This document shows, in pieces, positions 43,168-51,784 of a stretch of DNA of 64,000 bases (position 1 is the first letter of the stretch; the number at the start of each line of letters is the position of its first letter). The translations under genes were made by a program, and so were the position numbers. Under the pieces are notes generated by a model. It did not search any database, was not told where the DNA came from, and saw only the letters and a program-made list of their open reading frames with translations. Origin of the DNA: Sphingobacterium mizutaii (GTDB lineage: Bacteria > Bacteroidota > Bacteroidia > Sphingobacteriales > Sphingobacteriaceae); assembly GCF_900187125.1 (NCBI RefSeq), contig NZ_LT906468.1, positions 62,001-126,000 of the forward strand, read 5' to 3'.

Positions 43168-45594
43168 ATGGGAAGAATAATTACCATACTGATCCTCTTT
43201 TTAGCGGCAGTAGCTAGCAAAGCTATAGCCATGCCTGAGGCCCAGGATACAGATATCAAGGGGCGGGTCCTAAATCAGGACCAACAACCTATCGCCTCTG
43301 CATCGGTATATTTGATGTCATCGACAGCGAATGTATTGATCAAAAGTGCAGTTACGGACGAGAATGGTGTATATACCATTATCAAAGCTCCGAAAGGATC
43401 ATATTATATCGAAGTAAGTTCAGTAGGCTACAGCAAGGGCAAATCTGCAGTTTTTGAACTAGGCGATAAAACCTATGAAGTAGAGGACATTATCATGGGG
43501 ACCAGCAGCCAAGCAATTGAGGCGGTGACCGTTCAAGGTCAATTACCAATGGTCCAGAATGTGAATGGCAAACTGGTATTGAATGTAGAGAATTCAACGT
43601 TGGCAGCCGGAAACAATGCTTTGGAGGTAGTAAAACGTGCGCCTGGAGTAAGTGTGGACAAGGATGATAACCTGCAATTGATGGGGCAGCAAGGGGTAAA
43701 TGTGACCATTGATGGTAGACAGACCTTTATGACCGGAGAGCAATTGACGAATTTCTTGAAGTCCACGGATGCTGGTCAGATTAAGAGCGTAGAAGTTACT
43801 ACAACAAGATCAGCAAAAGATGATGCAGAAGGTGCCGTAGGGACCATCAATATCGTCCTTAAAAAGAACAGGACGGAAGGTTTCAACGGTTCATTTGTGG
43901 CCAGTGCGGCACATGGTATGCACTTTAGAGGGAATAGCTCGCTGAACCTGAACTATAAAAAGAACAATACCACTTTATTTGGTTCCTATGCTTATACCAA
44001 CAATAGAGAGGAAAATGAAATCCAGATCATGCGTGAGATCAGTGGTGGTAACAAGATTACCTATTTTGACCAGAACGCATCGATGATTGAAGATAATAAT
44101 AACCATAATTATAGATTGGGTATTGAACAGAAGACTTCTGAACGGAATACCATGATGCTTCAGTTATCTGGAAATAGATATTCCGAAGACTCTGAAAACA
44201 GAAGTAGGACGGATATAGGTTTTACTCCAACAACTATTGACTCGGTATTGCGATCGCCATCTTTCAACAAGATGAGTTTGGATAGGATGTCCTTAAACTT
44301 CAATAACGAATTCAAGATGGATACTTTGGGTCAGAAATTGACGTTGGATCTAGACTGGAGTACTTTTGAGAACCGTTCGAACATGAACTATACCTATAGG
44401 ACTGAGAAATTGGATGGGGAACTTTATAAACCTGAAGAGCGTGAGCGGAGCAATATGCCAACGGATATTGATATCTATGTGGGTAAGTTGGATTATGTAA
44501 AGCCCTTCAAAAAAGGAAATCTAGAGGCCGGTGTAAAATACAGTAATGTAAAATCGGACAACAATATGGTGTTTGACCAATTGGATGGCGATACTTGGGA
44601 GAATGTGGCTAATAAGTCGAACCACTTTATCTATACGGAGCAGATTTCTGCTGGTTATCTGGACTATAGCCGTCCTTTTGGAAAATGGACCGCTAAGGTT
44701 GGCTTGCGTGCAGAATACACCATCTCTGATGGAAATTCGGTGACCAATAATGAAAGGGTAAAACGTGATTATCTAGACTTTTTCCCTTCAGCAAACATTG
44801 GTTATAACCTAAGTGAGAACCATATTTTCTCATTGGGATATGCAAAGAAAATCACTCGTCCTAACTATCGTTTCTTGAACCCGTTCAGGTACTATATTGA
44901 CAAGTTGACCTATCAACAAGGTAACCCATATATCAATCCGCAGTATACGCATGGATTTACATTGAACTATACCATGATGAAGATGTTTAACTTCACGCTA
45001 GGTACAGATATTACCAATGATGCCATGGTGGAGAGTATGGGACAGGATTCTGTTACCAATACAACATGGGTAACCAGGGAGAACCTAGGTAAATCCTTGA
45101 CTTCTTATTTGAACTTGAACCTACCATTCAGGATCGGCAAGATCTGGACGATGAACAATAATATCACTGGAATCTATATGCATTTCAAAGGTCCGATCGC
45201 TGGACATGTTGTTGATAATGGTTCGTTCTTCGTACAGGCAAACAGTTTCAATAGCTTTAAGTTGAATCCGCAGTGGTCATTAGAAGCTTCCATTAATGGA
45301 AATACACCTTTTGTCTATAACTTGTTTAAGATACATGCAAGAGTATCGGGAGATATCGGCGCAAACTATAACTTCAAAGACCAAAAGAGTTCCTTGAAAT
45401 TAGCGGTTACCGATGTGTTCCGTAGCAATAGAAATAATTTGTCAACTGACTTCCATGAGTTTCAATCGAGGATCCGTCAGTACCATGATAATCAAGCAGT
45501 ACGCCTTACTTTCACTTACAAATTCGGAAACCTAAAACAACAGATCCGAAAAAGCGACTCGAAAAACGAGGAGAAAGACAGAGTAGGCAACTAA
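43168..45594 (+). CDS. TonB-dependent receptor-like outer membrane protein (OMP beta-barrel type)
   Basis: An 808-aa protein: signal peptide (MGRIITILILFLAAVASKAIA), CarboxypepD_reg domain (~28-105), plug-like region (AVTVQGQLPMVQN...VVKRAPGVSVDKDDNLQLMGQQGVNVTIDGRQTFM), and an outer membrane barrel rich in aromatic strands (LNLNYKKNNTTLFGSYAYTNN). Family: Bacteroidetes outer membrane receptors of the OMP_b-brl_3 type. Cargo unknown. Its 67-bp distance after the PspC gene may make it part of an envelope stress operon. It is followed by a terminator. Confidence 0.88.
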   Translation: MGRIITILILFLAAVASKAIAMPEAQDTDIKGRVLNQDQQPIASASVYLMSSTANVLIKSAVTDENGVYTIIKAPKGSYYIEVSSVGYSKGKSAVFELGDKTYEVEDIIMGTSSQAIEAVTVQGQLPMVQNVNGKLVLNVENSTLAAGNNALEVVKRAPGVSVDKDDNLQLMGQQGVNVTIDGRQTFMTGEQLTNFLKSTDAGQIKSVEVTTTRSAKDDAEGAVGTINIVLKKNRTEGFNGSFVASAAHGMHFRGNSSLNLNYKKNNTTLFGSYAYTNNREENEIQIMREISGGNKITYFDQNASMIEDNNNHNYRLGIEQKTSERNTMMLQLSGNRYSEDSENRSRTDIGFTPTTIDSVLRSPSFNKMSLDRMSLNFNNEFKMDTLGQKLTLDLDWSTFENRSNMNYTYRTEKLDGELYKPEERERSNMPTDIDIYVGKLDYVKPFKKGNLEAGVKYSNVKSDNNMVFDQLDGDTWENVANKSNHFIYTEQISAGYLDYSRPFGKWTAKVGLRAEYTISDGNSVTNNERVKRDYLDFFPSANIGYNLSENHIFSLGYAKKITRPNYRFLNPFRYYIDKLTYQQGNPYINPQYTHGFTLNYTMMKMFNFTLGTDITNDAMVESMGQDSVTNTTWVTRENLGKSLTSYLNLNLPFRIGKIWTMNNNITGIYMHFKGPIAGHVVDNGSFFVQANSFNSFKLNPQWSLEASINGNTPFVYNLFKIHARVSGDIGANYNFKDQKSSLKLAVTDVFRSNRNNLSTDFHEFQSRIRQYHDNQAVRLTFTYKFGNLKQQIRKSDSKNEEKDRVGN

Positions 45595-45625
45595 TAAAAA
45601 TCTTTGTTTCAATGTTTAGTTAATG

Positions 45626-45660
45626 AGGTCCCAGACTCCCTGTTTGGGGCCTTTGTTTTT
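45626..45660 (+). terminator. Terminator of the PadR/PspC/receptor operon
   Basis: AGGTCCCA (45626-45633) pairs with TGGGGCCT (45645-45652) with one G-U, followed by TTTGTTTTTT. Confidence 0.75.
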
Positions 45661-45672
45661 TAAAAATAAGTA

Positions 45673-45733
45673 GTGAGATATGAGATGTGAGATTTGAGAG
45701 ATCACCCTTAATATCTCACATCTCATATCTCAC
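45673..45733. repeat. 21-bp inverted repeat built of 7-bp GAGATRT units
   Basis: The arms 45673-45693 and 45713-45733 are perfect reverse complements, 21 bp each, with a 19-base loop. Each arm is a run of 7-bp near-repeats (GAGATAT, GAGATGT, and so on), so it looks like a palindrome derived from a microsatellite. It overlaps the frame upstream of the LOG-family start codon. Confidence 0.9.
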
Positions 45734-45761
45734 ATCTCATGTCTATTCCATACCTTTAGGC

Positions 45762-46349
45762 ATGAAACTAAATCAAATCGTTGTTTTTTGTGCTTCGAGT
45801 CCGGGTTTTGATGGGACTTTTGTGAAGGCTGCTGAGGAGGTGGGGAAAGTTTTTGTGAAGCGTGGGATTACCTTGGTTTATGGTGGTGGAAGAGTGGGTT
45901 TGATGGGTGCTGTTGCTGATGCGGTCATGGATAATGGCGGTCAGGTTATTGGGGTTATTCCACAATTTTTGAACAGTAAGGAGATTGGTCACAGTGAGAT
46001 TACCCAGTTGATCGAAGTGGATACCATGCATGAGAGAAAGGCGAAGATGAATGCCTTATGTGATGCGGTAATTGCTATGCCGGGTGGTTTTGGTACTATG
46101 GAGGAGTTGTTTGAAATGACGACTTGGGGGCAATTGGGATTGCATAAAAAGCCTATCGGGATCTTAAATGTAGATGGTTTTTATGATCATTTGATTGCTT
46201 TTATCCAACACATGGTGGATACGGGGCTGTTGAAGGAGGAAAACCAAAGGATGATCATGTATTCGGACAAGATCGAGGATCTGTTGGAACAAATGGAGGC
46301 TTATGAAGCTCCACCTGTTCCAAAATGGTTAAATCTGGAAAAGTCCTGA
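45762..46349 (+). CDS. LOG-family protein (cytokinin riboside 5'-monophosphate phosphoribohydrolase-like)
   Basis: The ATG at 45762 gives a 195-aa protein, MKLNQIVVFCASSPG; the 25 extra residues from 45687 run through the inverted repeat and are rejected. It has the Rossmann-like LOG family motifs TLVYGGGRVGLMGAVAD and MPGGFGTMEELFEMTTW (P-G-G-x-G-T-x-x-E). The family cleaves nucleoside 5'-monophosphates, releasing ribose phosphate. The exact substrate is unknown. Confidence 0.92.
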   Translation: MKLNQIVVFCASSPGFDGTFVKAAEEVGKVFVKRGITLVYGGGRVGLMGAVADAVMDNGGQVIGVIPQFLNSKEIGHSEITQLIEVDTMHERKAKMNALCDAVIAMPGGFGTMEELFEMTTWGQLGLHKKPIGILNVDGFYDHLIAFIQHMVDTGLLKEENQRMIMYSDKIEDLLEQMEAYEAPPVPKWLNLEKS

Positions 46350-46350
46350 T

Positions 46351-47763
46351 TTAACCTTGTTTCTTGAAAGGGAAATAGGCTTTGGCATTGTAATAGCAGA
46401 TGTCCTGGACAATCTTGCCAATCCATTTCATATCATGTGGTAATTCGCCATTGACGATATCTTCTGCAAAAATATTGCAGAGTAATCTCCTGAAATATTC
46501 ATGTCTCGGGAAAGAGAGGAAACTGCGGGAATCGGTCAGCATTCCCACGAAACGACTGATCAGGCCAATGTTGGAAAGGCTATTGATCTGTTTGGTCATG
46601 CCGTCTTTCTGGTCATGGTACCACCAAGCCGAGCCATATTGTATTTTTCCTGCTATACTCCCGTCATTGAAATTGCCACACATAGCGGCAAACAGATCAT
46701 TGTCGGAGGCATTGAGGTTGTATAATATAGTTTTACCCAGTTTTTCTTTTGCAGCCAAACGGTCCAAGAAGGTCACAAGCCCTAAGCCTTGCGAATAGTC
46801 CCCAATGCTATCAAAGCCGGTGTCTGGTCCGAGTTTTTTCAAGGATCCTGAGTTGGTGTTCCGGAATGCTCCCACGTGGAATTGCTGCACCCAGTTTTTT
46901 TCATGGTCCCATTCTGCAAAATGAAGCAAAAGAGCGGATTTAAATTTATTGATTTCCTCTAGGGTCAGTGTGTTACCTGCCCTTACCTTATTGAAGATAT
47001 TGGAGATTTCAGTCTCTGTAAAATCCTCGGCATATAGGTGGCTCAATCCATGGTCAGATACGCAACATCCGTTCTGGGCAAAGTAGTCATGTCGAGATTT
47101 TAAGGCGTCAAGGTAATCTTGCAGATTGTTGATTTCGCTATTTGCAACCTCTGCTAACTTGTTGACATATTGGTTGAATGCCTCTGTGTTCTCTGGGCTC
47201 ATGGCCTTGTCAGGTCTAAAAGCGGGGAACATATCGAATTTGCCCGGCTTTTTGGCGTAGGCTTGATGGAACTCCAAAGAATCGATGGGGTCATCTGTGC
47301 TGCAGATGGTTTCCACTTTCATTTGTTCCAATAGTCCATGAACGGACATATTTGGCTTTGCTAAATCTTGGCTGGCTTTTTCGAAGACTGCATCGGCATT
47401 ATCAGCGGAAAGCAAGTCATGTATTCCAAAATATCGCTGTAATTCCAGATGGGTCCAATGGTATAATGGATTTCTTAAGGTATAAGGAACAGTTTCTGCC
47501 CACTTTTTGAACTTTTCTTGGTCACTGGCAGCTCCTGTGATATATTTTTCATCCACGCCATTTGCCCGCATGGCTCTCCATTTATAGTGATCGCCATGTA
47601 ACCAGATCTCGGTGATATTTGAAAATTGTTTATTGGCAGCAACTTCGTTCGGCGGCAAGTGATTATGGTAATCTATAATGGGAAGATCTTTTGCATAGTC
47701 GTGGTAGAGTTCTTCCGCCACTTGGCTTTGCAAAAGAAAATTTTCATCCAAGAATGGTTTCAT
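46351..47763 (-). CDS. uxaC: Glucuronate isomerase
   Basis: The 470-aa length fits UxaC. The amidohydrolase-like start LPIIDYHNHLPPNEVAAN (His33, His35) and LYHWTHLELQRYFGI, plus CSTDDPIDSLEFHQ and WVQQFHVGAFRNTNS, are family signatures. UxaC interconverts D-glucuronate and D-fructuronate (or galacturonate and tagaturonate). It is a single gene, convergent with LOG and divergent from an SMP-30-like gene. Confidence 0.95.
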   Translation of the reverse strand: MKPFLDENFLLQSQVAEELYHDYAKDLPIIDYHNHLPPNEVAANKQFSNITEIWLHGDHYKWRAMRANGVDEKYITGAASDQEKFKKWAETVPYTLRNPLYHWTHLELQRYFGIHDLLSADNADAVFEKASQDLAKPNMSVHGLLEQMKVETICSTDDPIDSLEFHQAYAKKPGKFDMFPAFRPDKAMSPENTEAFNQYVNKLAEVANSEINNLQDYLDALKSRHDYFAQNGCCVSDHGLSHLYAEDFTETEISNIFNKVRAGNTLTLEEINKFKSALLLHFAEWDHEKNWVQQFHVGAFRNTNSGSLKKLGPDTGFDSIGDYSQGLGLVTFLDRLAAKEKLGKTILYNLNASDNDLFAAMCGNFNDGSIAGKIQYGSAWWYHDQKDGMTKQINSLSNIGLISRFVGMLTDSRSFLSFPRHEYFRRLLCNIFAEDIVNGELPHDMKWIGKIVQDICYYNAKAYFPFKKQG

Positions 47764-47893
47764 ATTCTATAAATGTTAGATTTTAAGTTTAGAATTGACA
47801 GAGCTTGAAAATAAGTAATTCTACGCTAAAAGCTAACAAAAAGGTTTAAAAAATGTTATATTTATAATAAAAGGATAAACTCAACCATTGAAT

Positions 47894-48715
47894 ATGAAAA
47901 CTACCTTATTAATAACATTGATAGCCTTTTGCTCACAATTGGGCTTTAGCCAAACGAAATTGACTCAACTTTGGGAGTCAAAAGAACAGCTTCCAACTCC
48001 TGAATCGGTATTATATGCGCCTGAGAAATCAGCTTTGTATGTGTCATTGATTGATGGTGATGGGGTCGCAAAAGATGGAAAAGGCGGAGTGGCCATTCTG
48101 AATTTAGATGGCAGTTTAAAGGATGCGACTTGGGTGCAAGGTTTGAATGCTCCAAAAGGACTTGCAATGTATAAAGATTTGCTTTATGTGGCTGATATTG
48201 ATGAAGTTGTTGTCATTGATATGATCACTGGTAATGTCATTAATCAAATTAAGATCCCAGATTCTCAATTCTTAAATGATGTAACCGTGGATAATAATGG
48301 AAAGGTTTATGTTTCTGATACCAGAAAGGGAGAGATTCACCTGATCCATAACAATAAGCCATCCCTTTTCATGAAAGATGTAAAGGATGTGAATGGTCTT
48401 CGTGTTATTGACGGCGTGCTGTATGCAATGGCTGGTCCGGAATTATGGAAGATCGACGCCAATAAAAACCATACGGTTGTGGCTAAAGGTCTGCAATTGG
48501 GTGGTGACGGATTAGAACCAGTAGGTGATGGCAGTTATTTGGTGACTTGTTGGGGTGGATTAATCTATCATATTGCAGCTAATGGTACTGTTACAGAACT
48601 ATTGGATGTAAGGGATAAGATGAAGACTGCCGATTTAGGATACAACCAAAAGGAGAAGATCTTGTATGTTCCAACCTTTTTGAACAATAGCGTAGTGGCC
48701 TATAAACTAGACTAA
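47894..48715 (+). CDS. SMP-30/gluconolactonase-like exported protein
   Basis: I use the ATG at 47894, giving a 273-aa protein with a signal peptide MKTTLLITLIAFCSQLGFSQ. The mature part has repeated beta-blades (ESVLYAPEKSALYVSLIDGDG, GLAMYKDLLYVADIDEVVVID, NDVTVDNNGKVYVSDTRKGEIH, GLRVIDGVLYAMAG), like SMP-30/gluconolactonase or NHL propellers, here periplasmic. It is divergent from uxaC, which suggests a role in sugar acid or lactone metabolism, but that is an inference. Confidence 0.85.
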   Translation: MKTTLLITLIAFCSQLGFSQTKLTQLWESKEQLPTPESVLYAPEKSALYVSLIDGDGVAKDGKGGVAILNLDGSLKDATWVQGLNAPKGLAMYKDLLYVADIDEVVVIDMITGNVINQIKIPDSQFLNDVTVDNNGKVYVSDTRKGEIHLIHNNKPSLFMKDVKDVNGLRVIDGVLYAMAGPELWKIDANKNHTVVAKGLQLGGDGLEPVGDGSYLVTCWGGLIYHIAANGTVTELLDVRDKMKTADLGYNQKEKILYVPTFLNNSVVAYKLD

Positions 48716-48736
48716 GAACTCTCACTATAAGACATA

Positions 48737-48772
48737 AAAAAAGGATTCAAGCTAATACTTGAATCCTTTTTT
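48737..48772. terminator. Bidirectional terminator
   Basis: A perfect 15-bp stem AAAAAAGGATTCAAG (48737-48751) with its complement (48758-48772), loop CTAATA. It ends the SMP-30-like gene and the convergent TlpA-like gene. Confidence 0.92.
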
Positions 48773-49438
48773 CTATTTCAGGATTTCCCTGAGTTTATTG
48801 TTGAGATCTTCACCGTGCAGGTTTCTTGCTACCACCTTACCTTCAGGATCCACCAAGATGTTCTGAGGGATAGCTTTGACTCCATATGCTAGGCTCGCTG
48901 AATTGTTCCAGCCTTGAAGGTCGGAAACATGCTTCCAAGTTAGGTTGTCATCTTTTACTGCTTTTGCCCAAGGTTCAAACTCCTTATCGAAGGATACCCC
49001 TAAAATCTCGAAGTTCTTATCCTTAAATTCTGCATAAGTTTTTACAAGTTTTGGATTTTCCTCACGGCATGGAGGACACCAAGAAGCCCAAAAGTCGATC
49101 AGGACATATTTTCCCTTTAGATCAGAAAGAGAATAGGGTTCACCATTTAAATCAAATTGGGTAATGCTTGGCGATTTTTTGCCGGGCATTGTATTCTTTA
49201 AGGCATCTAAGTAACGATCGAAGATCTTTCCTTCAGTCGATTTTCTGACTTTTTTATCCAAGGTCTTGAATAGATCTGCCAGCTCTTGATATTCTGGGAA
49301 ATAACCACCTACCCTCTGGATCAGGCGGATGGAGCTGGCTTCTTTTGGATTTGCCTTTACTTGTGCAATAAGTTCTTCCTTTGTTTGTGCGAATAATAAA
49401 CTAGGAATAAATGCTATAAATAATATTAATCTCTTCAT
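48773..49438 (-). CDS. TlpA-like thioredoxin domain protein, periplasmic
   Basis: The ATG at 49438 gives a 221-aa protein with a signal peptide, MKRLILFIAFIPSLLFAQ; the upstream frame to 49522 is rejected. A helical N-terminal stretch is followed by a thioredoxin-like domain (~90-215) with ASWCPPCREENPKL, a CPPC active site, and a cis-Pro region AIPQNILVDPEGKVV. It is likely a periplasmic thiol-disulfide oxidoreductase. Confidence 0.92.
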   Translation of the reverse strand: MKRLILFIAFIPSLLFAQTKEELIAQVKANPKEASSIRLIQRVGGYFPEYQELADLFKTLDKKVRKSTEGKIFDRYLDALKNTMPGKKSPSITQFDLNGEPYSLSDLKGKYVLIDFWASWCPPCREENPKLVKTYAEFKDKNFEILGVSFDKEFEPWAKAVKDDNLTWKHVSDLQGWNNSASLAYGVKAIPQNILVDPEGKVVARNLHGEDLNNKLREILK

Positions 49439-49667
49439 TTTAAAAATTATGTTGTTCAAAATTATCAATAATCTACCAAACAAGTAGATTATTTTTTGTA
49501 AAAATCTCATTGATATAGTCAAATATTTGAAATTATATTAATAAATAAAAAATAATAGGTAGAGATAATTATAGATTAAAATAGTTGCAGAAGATGTGAT
49601 TTTTGTCGAAATGCGTCATAAAAACAAAAAGATTTGCATTTTATGCGCATACAGCCTTATAAATTGT

Positions 49668-49675
49668 TAAATTTG
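49668..49675 (+). promoter_or_regulatory. Candidate -7 element TAAATTTG for the NagB-like gene
   Basis: TAAATTTG matches TAnnTTTG exactly, 29 bases before the start codon. No clear -33 element at proper spacing, so confidence is low. The flanking ATGCGCAT (49643-49650) is palindromic. Confidence 0.35.
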
Positions 49676-49703
49676 AGGCTCACTAAGGTATTTTTCAATT
49701 TAA

Positions 49704-51623
49704 ATGGCAAGATTAAATTTATTAGAGGAAACCCGCTTTGAGAAAGTTCCAGTAACGGTATACCCCTCTCAAGACGAAGCTTCTGTAAAAGTTGCTGAGC
49801 GCATCGCTGCTATCATCAAAGATAAGCATGCAAAAGGGGAAAAGGCAGTTTTAGGTCTAGCGACCGGAGCAACGCCTGTAAAAGTCTACAAAGAACTTGT
49901 GAGAATGCACAAGGAAGAGGGATTGAGCTTCCAAAATGTTGTAACCTTCAACTTGGATGAGTATTATCCGATGCTTCCGACAGCAGAGCAAAGTTATGTA
50001 GCGTTTATGAACAAGCATTTGTTCAATCATGTTGATATTCCTAAAGAGAACATCAATATTCCTGATGGAACACTTGCAGAAGACAAGGTTCAGTCTTTCT
50101 GTGAAGCTTATGAACAAAAAATCTCCGGCCTAGGAGGTTTAGATATCCAATTATTGGGTATTGGTCGTACTGGACACATTGGTTTCAATGAACCAGGGTC
50201 TGCGCCAAACTCAGGTACTCGCTTGGTCACCTTAGATGACCTTACAAGAAGAGATGCTTCACGCGACTTCGGTGGTAAGGAAAATGTACCAACAAAGGCG
50301 ATTACTATGGGTGTAGGTACAATTTTCAAAGCCAAGGAAATTGTATTGATGGCATGGAATGAGAAGAAAGCTGAAATCGTGAAGAAAGCGGTTGAAGGTG
50401 AAATTTCTTCTGATATTCCAGCGACTTACCTTCAGATGTCTGATCATGTTGAGTTTATTCTGGATGAAGATGCTGCCTCGGCGTTGACTCGTTTCAACTT
50501 GCCTTGGTTGGCACATGATGTAGTATGGACAGACAAATTAGTTAAAAAGGCAGTAGTTTGGCTTTCATTGCATTTGGATAAAGCAATCCTGAAACTTACT
50601 GATGATGATTATAACAATAACGGTATGGCTCAATTAATTACTGAGCAAGGTACCGCTTATAGCATTAACATCCGTATTTTCAATGAATTACAACGTACCA
50701 TTACAGGTTGGCCAGGTGGTAAACCAGGTGTGGATGATTCGAACCGTCCTGAAAGAGCTGAACCAGCACAAAAGAATGTAATCTTATTCTCTCCACATCC
50801 TGATGATGATGTGATCTCTATGGGAGGTACTTTCATTCGTTTGGCTGATCAAGGTCATAATGTACATGTTGCTTATCAAACTTCTGGTAATACAGCTGTT
50901 TGGGATGATGATGTATTGCGTTATTTAGAATTTGTTCAGGATTATGCTGTAGTCGTTGAAGATGATAATGGGGTAACCCGTAAGATCTATGATGAAGCAC
51001 GTGAATTCTTTAAAGTCAAAAAGCCTAATCAAGTAGATCCTGAGATCATCAGAACCATTAAAGGTCTTATCCGTAAAGGTGAAGCTATCGCTGGAGCTCG
51101 TTTCGTAGGTCTTCCAGATGAGAATATCCACTTTATGGACTTGCCGTTCTATGATCGTGGAAAATTCTCTAAAGAGATCGATTTTGAAGATGATATCCAA
51201 CAGACAATGGAATTACTTCGTCAAGTAAAACCTCAACAAGTTTTCGCTGCTGGTGACTTTGCGGATCCTCATGGTACCCATAAAGTTTGTTTTGATATTA
51301 TTCTTGAAGCTTTATTACGCTTGAGAGAAACTGATGAATGGACTAAGGATTGTTGGTTATGGTTGTATAGAGGTGCTTGGCACGAATATCCAATCCATGA
51401 TATCGAAATGGCGGTCCCACTTTCTCCACAAGAAGTGAAACGCAAAAGATTGGCGATCTTTAAACACCAATCTCAAAAGGATCTTCCTGTATTCCCAGGA
51501 GATGATCCAAGAGAGTTCTGGGTTCGTGCGGAAGATCGTACTAGCGAAACAGCTGGACTATACCACCAATTAGGATTGGCGAACTATGAAGCTATTGAAG
51601 CTTTTGTTCGTTGGAAATTCTAA
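49704..51623 (+). CDS. NagB-like/PIG-L fusion protein (glucosamine-6-phosphate deaminase-like)
   Basis: The 639-aa protein fuses a NagB-like domain (~1-290) with a PIG-L/LmbE-like deacetylase domain (~356-600). The NagB part has VLGLATGATPVKVYKEL, TFNLDEYYPM (Asp85, like E. coli NagB Asp72), and GIGRTGHIGFNEPGS with His158 and Glu163 (like His143 and Glu148). The residue in the place of catalytic Asp141 is Thr156. The PIG-L part carries ILFSPHPDDDVISMGG (His365, Asp367) and GDFADPHGTHKVCFD. Such fusions occur in Bacteroidetes and suggest a function on amino-sugar phosphates or N-acetyl groups. It is a single gene with a strong terminator. Confidence 0.85.
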   Translation: MARLNLLEETRFEKVPVTVYPSQDEASVKVAERIAAIIKDKHAKGEKAVLGLATGATPVKVYKELVRMHKEEGLSFQNVVTFNLDEYYPMLPTAEQSYVAFMNKHLFNHVDIPKENINIPDGTLAEDKVQSFCEAYEQKISGLGGLDIQLLGIGRTGHIGFNEPGSAPNSGTRLVTLDDLTRRDASRDFGGKENVPTKAITMGVGTIFKAKEIVLMAWNEKKAEIVKKAVEGEISSDIPATYLQMSDHVEFILDEDAASALTRFNLPWLAHDVVWTDKLVKKAVVWLSLHLDKAILKLTDDDYNNNGMAQLITEQGTAYSINIRIFNELQRTITGWPGGKPGVDDSNRPERAEPAQKNVILFSPHPDDDVISMGGTFIRLADQGHNVHVAYQTSGNTAVWDDDVLRYLEFVQDYAVVVEDDNGVTRKIYDEAREFFKVKKPNQVDPEIIRTIKGLIRKGEAIAGARFVGLPDENIHFMDLPFYDRGKFSKEIDFEDDIQQTMELLRQVKPQQVFAAGDFADPHGTHKVCFDIILEALLRLRETDEWTKDCWLWLYRGAWHEYPIHDIEMAVPLSPQEVKRKRLAIFKHQSQKDLPVFPGDDPREFWVRAEDRTSETAGLYHQLGLANYEAIEAFVRWKF

Positions 51624-51644
51624 TCCAGGTTTAAATAGATATTG

Positions 51645-51679
51645 ATAAGCTGTCCTCCCAAGGGACAGCTTATTTTTTT
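51645..51679 (+). terminator. Terminator of the NagB-like gene
   Basis: Perfect 11-bp stem ATAAGCTGTCC (51645-51655) and GGACAGCTTAT (51663-51673) with a T run. Confidence 0.9.
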
Positions 51680-51759
51680 GGTAATATTTCGGATTTTGAA
51701 GCTTTTTGTCGGATTGTTTATTTTTTTAATGTTACCCCAACATTACTTTTGCTGCACTA

Positions 51760-51776
51760 TTTAGAATCAGTACAAA
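51760..51776. promoter_or_regulatory. Candidate iron-regulator operator (TTTAGA-N5-TACAAA)
   Basis: Matches the TTTAGA-N5-TCTAAA form seen at 55232-55281 at 10 of 12 arm positions, in the short leader of the siderophore receptor gene. Confidence 0.4.
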
Positions 51777-51784
51777 TAATTATC

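Noticed and set aside
45673..45733. Tandem heptamers as a CRISPR array
   Set aside because: Repeat units of 7 bp without spacers and arranged as an inverted repeat are not CRISPR-like.
45687..45761. N-terminal extension of the LOG-family protein
   Set aside because: The extra 25 residues are translation of the inverted repeat; family start is the ATG at 45762.
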